From the NCBI GenBank assembly GCA_964458935.1, contig CAYWKS010000001.1, positions 190,430 to 254,429 of the forward strand: a stretch of DNA of 64,000 nt, given 5' to 3'. Origin of the DNA: CAYWKS01 sp964458935. Its GTDB lineage: Bacteria > Planctomycetota > Phycisphaerae > Phycisphaerales > Zrk34. The translations under genes and the position numbers were made by a program. Positions 62,918-64,000 of the stretch are shown piece after piece; position 1 is the stretch's first letter; each line of letters begins with the position of its first letter. Under the pieces are notes generated by a model that worked only from the letters and a program-made list of their open reading frames with translations, made no database searches and was not told the origin of the DNA.

Positions 62918-62946
62918 TGCCCTTGCGGACGCTAGATATAGTAATA
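62918..62946 (+). promoter_or_regulatory. Candidate nrdJ leader promoter
   Basis: TTGCCC (62918-62923), 17 bases and AGTAAT (62941-62946) in a locally AT-rich stretch. Predicted start near 62953, about 8 bases before the first strong stem of the structured leader. Confidence 0.4.
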
Positions 62947-62951
62947 TGATG

Positions 62952-63410
62952 TTGTTCCAGTCGACCCGAAGCTCACAGGGGTCACCCCCACCGGGGGATG
63001 CCCGGCTTCCGAGGGCGGGTCCGGGTCGACGGATGTTAGGACTCGTGGTGGTTGGAACCCCACAATCTTGAAGCGTCGGGCGGAGCCCGACCCCGGCCTG
63101 ACAAGGTCCGGGTTTGTTTGGGGCCTGTTTGTGAGGTGAAGTCCCGCAGGGAACACCGATGAGTATCGCATTGCCTGAATCCAGTAATGCAACGCTGCGG
63201 CGGCAGACACGTCCAGCCCGACCCATCGGCGGGCCCCGCACAAACCGCTCGCCCGGAGCTTTGAGGCCGCAGGCCCGCTGAGGCCTGGCAAAACAGCGCG
63301 TCCCGCTTGGACTGTCGCGCGCTGACTTGACGTGAACTACCCGCGGCGGAACGGATGCCGTTGCGAAGAATGGACATGAATGGACTCTGAGTGAAGGTAT
63401 TGGTGAGACC
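62952..63410 (+). ncRNA. Long structured 5' leader of nrdJ, unassigned RNA
   Basis: The plus strand folds into many perfect stems: GTCGACCCG (62961-62969) with CGGGTCGAC (63023-63031) closing a multiloop that holds CCCCC-ACC-GGGGG (62986-62998) and GCCC/GGGC (63001-63017). Then GTCGGGC-GGA-GCCCGAC (63076-63092), CCCGGCCT/AGGtCCGGG (63093-63113) and GCATT...AATGC (63169-63191, with an inner CTG/CAG). It looks like a riboswitch or other structured RNA. The cobalamin riboswitch B12 box (GCCACTG) expected before nrdJ is not present, and RNase P and tmRNA signatures are lacking. Confidence 0.5.
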
Positions 63411-64000
63411 ATGAAGATCGATCGCAGATGGACGAAGGCCGGCGAGGACGTGTTTGAGAGCGTCGAATGGACGACGCGGTCGAGCCGCATCCTGAACCCC
63501 GACGGATCGGTCGTGTTCGAGATGAACGACGCCCGGGTGCCCAAGAGCTGGAGCCAGCTCGCGACCGACATCATGGTCAGCAAGTACTTCCGCAAGGCCG
63601 GGGTACCGCAGTACGGCGACGACGGCGAGGTGCTCAAGGACGAGGACGGCCGCATCGTCACCGGCCCGGAGCGGTCGGCGAGGCAGGTCATTCGCCGGCT
63701 GGCCGGCTGCTGGCGCCACTGGGGCAAGCAGTATCGCTACTTCGACTCGACCGAGGACGCCGACGCGTTCTACGACGAGACCTGCTGGATGCTGCTGACG
63801 CAGGCGGCGGCGCCCAACAGCCCGCAGTGGTTCAATACCGGGCTCCACTGGGCGTACGACATGTCCGGTCCGGCCCAGGGCCACTATTACGACGACGCCG
63901 AGACCGGCGAGACGCGGCTGTCGCCCGACGCGTACACGCATCCGCAGCCCCATGCCTGCTTCATCCAGTCGGTGGACGACGACCTGGTCAACGACGGCGG
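63411..64000 (+). CDS. nrdJ: Class II (B12-dependent) ribonucleotide reductase, N-terminal part
   Basis: The first 196 codons of an adenosylcobalamin-dependent ribonucleotide reductase that makes deoxyribonucleotides with or without oxygen. It begins MKIDRRWTKAGEDVFESVEW and shows FEMNDARVPKSWSQLATDIMVSKYFRKAGVP, FYDETCWMLLTQAAAPNSPQWFNTGLHWAYDM and HPQPHACFIQSVDDDLVNDGG, which contains the first active-site Cys of the family. The window ends here. The start ATG has GGTGAG 8 bases upstream. The long structured leader suggests control at the RNA level, and an NrdR-like box lies further upstream. Confidence 0.95.
   Translation, partial: MKIDRRWTKAGEDVFESVEWTTRSSRILNPDGSVVFEMNDARVPKSWSQLATDIMVSKYFRKAGVPQYGDDGEVLKDEDGRIVTGPERSARQVIRRLAGCWRHWGKQYRYFDSTEDADAFYDETCWMLLTQAAAPNSPQWFNTGLHWAYDMSGPAQGHYYDDAETGETRLSPDAYTHPQPHACFIQSVDDDLVNDG

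Noticed and set aside
62952..63410. Cobalamin riboswitch, RNase P RNA or tmRNA
   Set aside because: No B12 box GCCACTG and no full cobalamin core; no GAGGAAAGTCC or ACAGAA RNase P regions; no tmRNA acceptor ends or tag reading frame on either strand. A short GGTGAAGTCC match alone is not enough.
62717..63953. Minus-strand ORFs across the nrdJ leader
   Set aside because: Their translations have no domain character, overlap nrdJ in antisense and probably reflect stop-poor structured RNA sequence.

Overview
The window looks like a piece of chromosome from a high-GC planctomycete, most likely of the class Phycisphaerae. This is inferred from gene content, not from a marker gene. Supporting features are five sulfatases, secreted glycoside-hydrolase-like proteins, a PEGA lipoprotein, an RHS remnant of the type common in planctomycetes, futalosine-pathway menaquinone synthesis (mqnA), a class II ribonucleotide reductase and an unusual sigma-region-2 protein with several HTH segments. 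Genes are dense and mostly housekeeping. There is no CRISPR array, no rRNA, no phage module and no intact transposase.

Layout. 1-2580: truncated ahcY behind an ArsR/methyltransferase regulator with a visible promoter and palindromic operator. 2655-5799: an outer-membrane porin with its own terminator and a hairpin-rich leader, then a TPR lipoprotein. 5872-9217: a LigD-phosphoesterase-like protein, a small conserved protein, a thioesterase and a 640-residue orphan. 9242-13155: a GH105 hydrolase and an 894-residue secreted protein. 13276-18602: a phosphoesterase, an SH3 protein, a small membrane protein and the operon ribF / DHH phosphoesterase / EamA exporter. 18712-24693: a lone atpG with two unknown partners, a tRNA-queuosine mannosyltransferase homologue, lptB, a PEGA lipoprotein and an acyltransferase. 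24730-32700: mqnA, the sigma-like protein, lemA, ilvB and an ECF sigma cassette. 32707-35458: prmC, a starch-synthase-like glycosyltransferase and tRNA-Phe.

35459-46558 is the most accessory part. It has a decayed RHS C-terminus, small lower-GC ORFs, five sulfatases (two without and three with an export signal) and a secreted glycosidase-like protein. Together these suggest degradation of a sulfated polysaccharide. 46589-51378 holds a glutamine amidotransferase, an ATP-grasp ligase, prfA, rpmE2 and an oligopeptide ABC ATPase. 51873-57000 holds ilvD, a satD-type pair behind tandem palindromes, marC and fba. 57134-62608 holds a BCCT transporter with a large inserted domain, a CDF metal exporter and a UvrD/PcrA helicase. 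The window ends in nrdJ behind an unusually long, GC-rich, strongly structured leader.

The best candidates for something undescribed are the nrdJ leader (about 62950-63410), the multi-HTH sigma-region-2 protein (25576-26949), the 640-residue orphan (7295-9217), and the tandem palindromes before the satD-like gene (53599-53657). Function calls rest on motif recognition by eye; no database search was possible.
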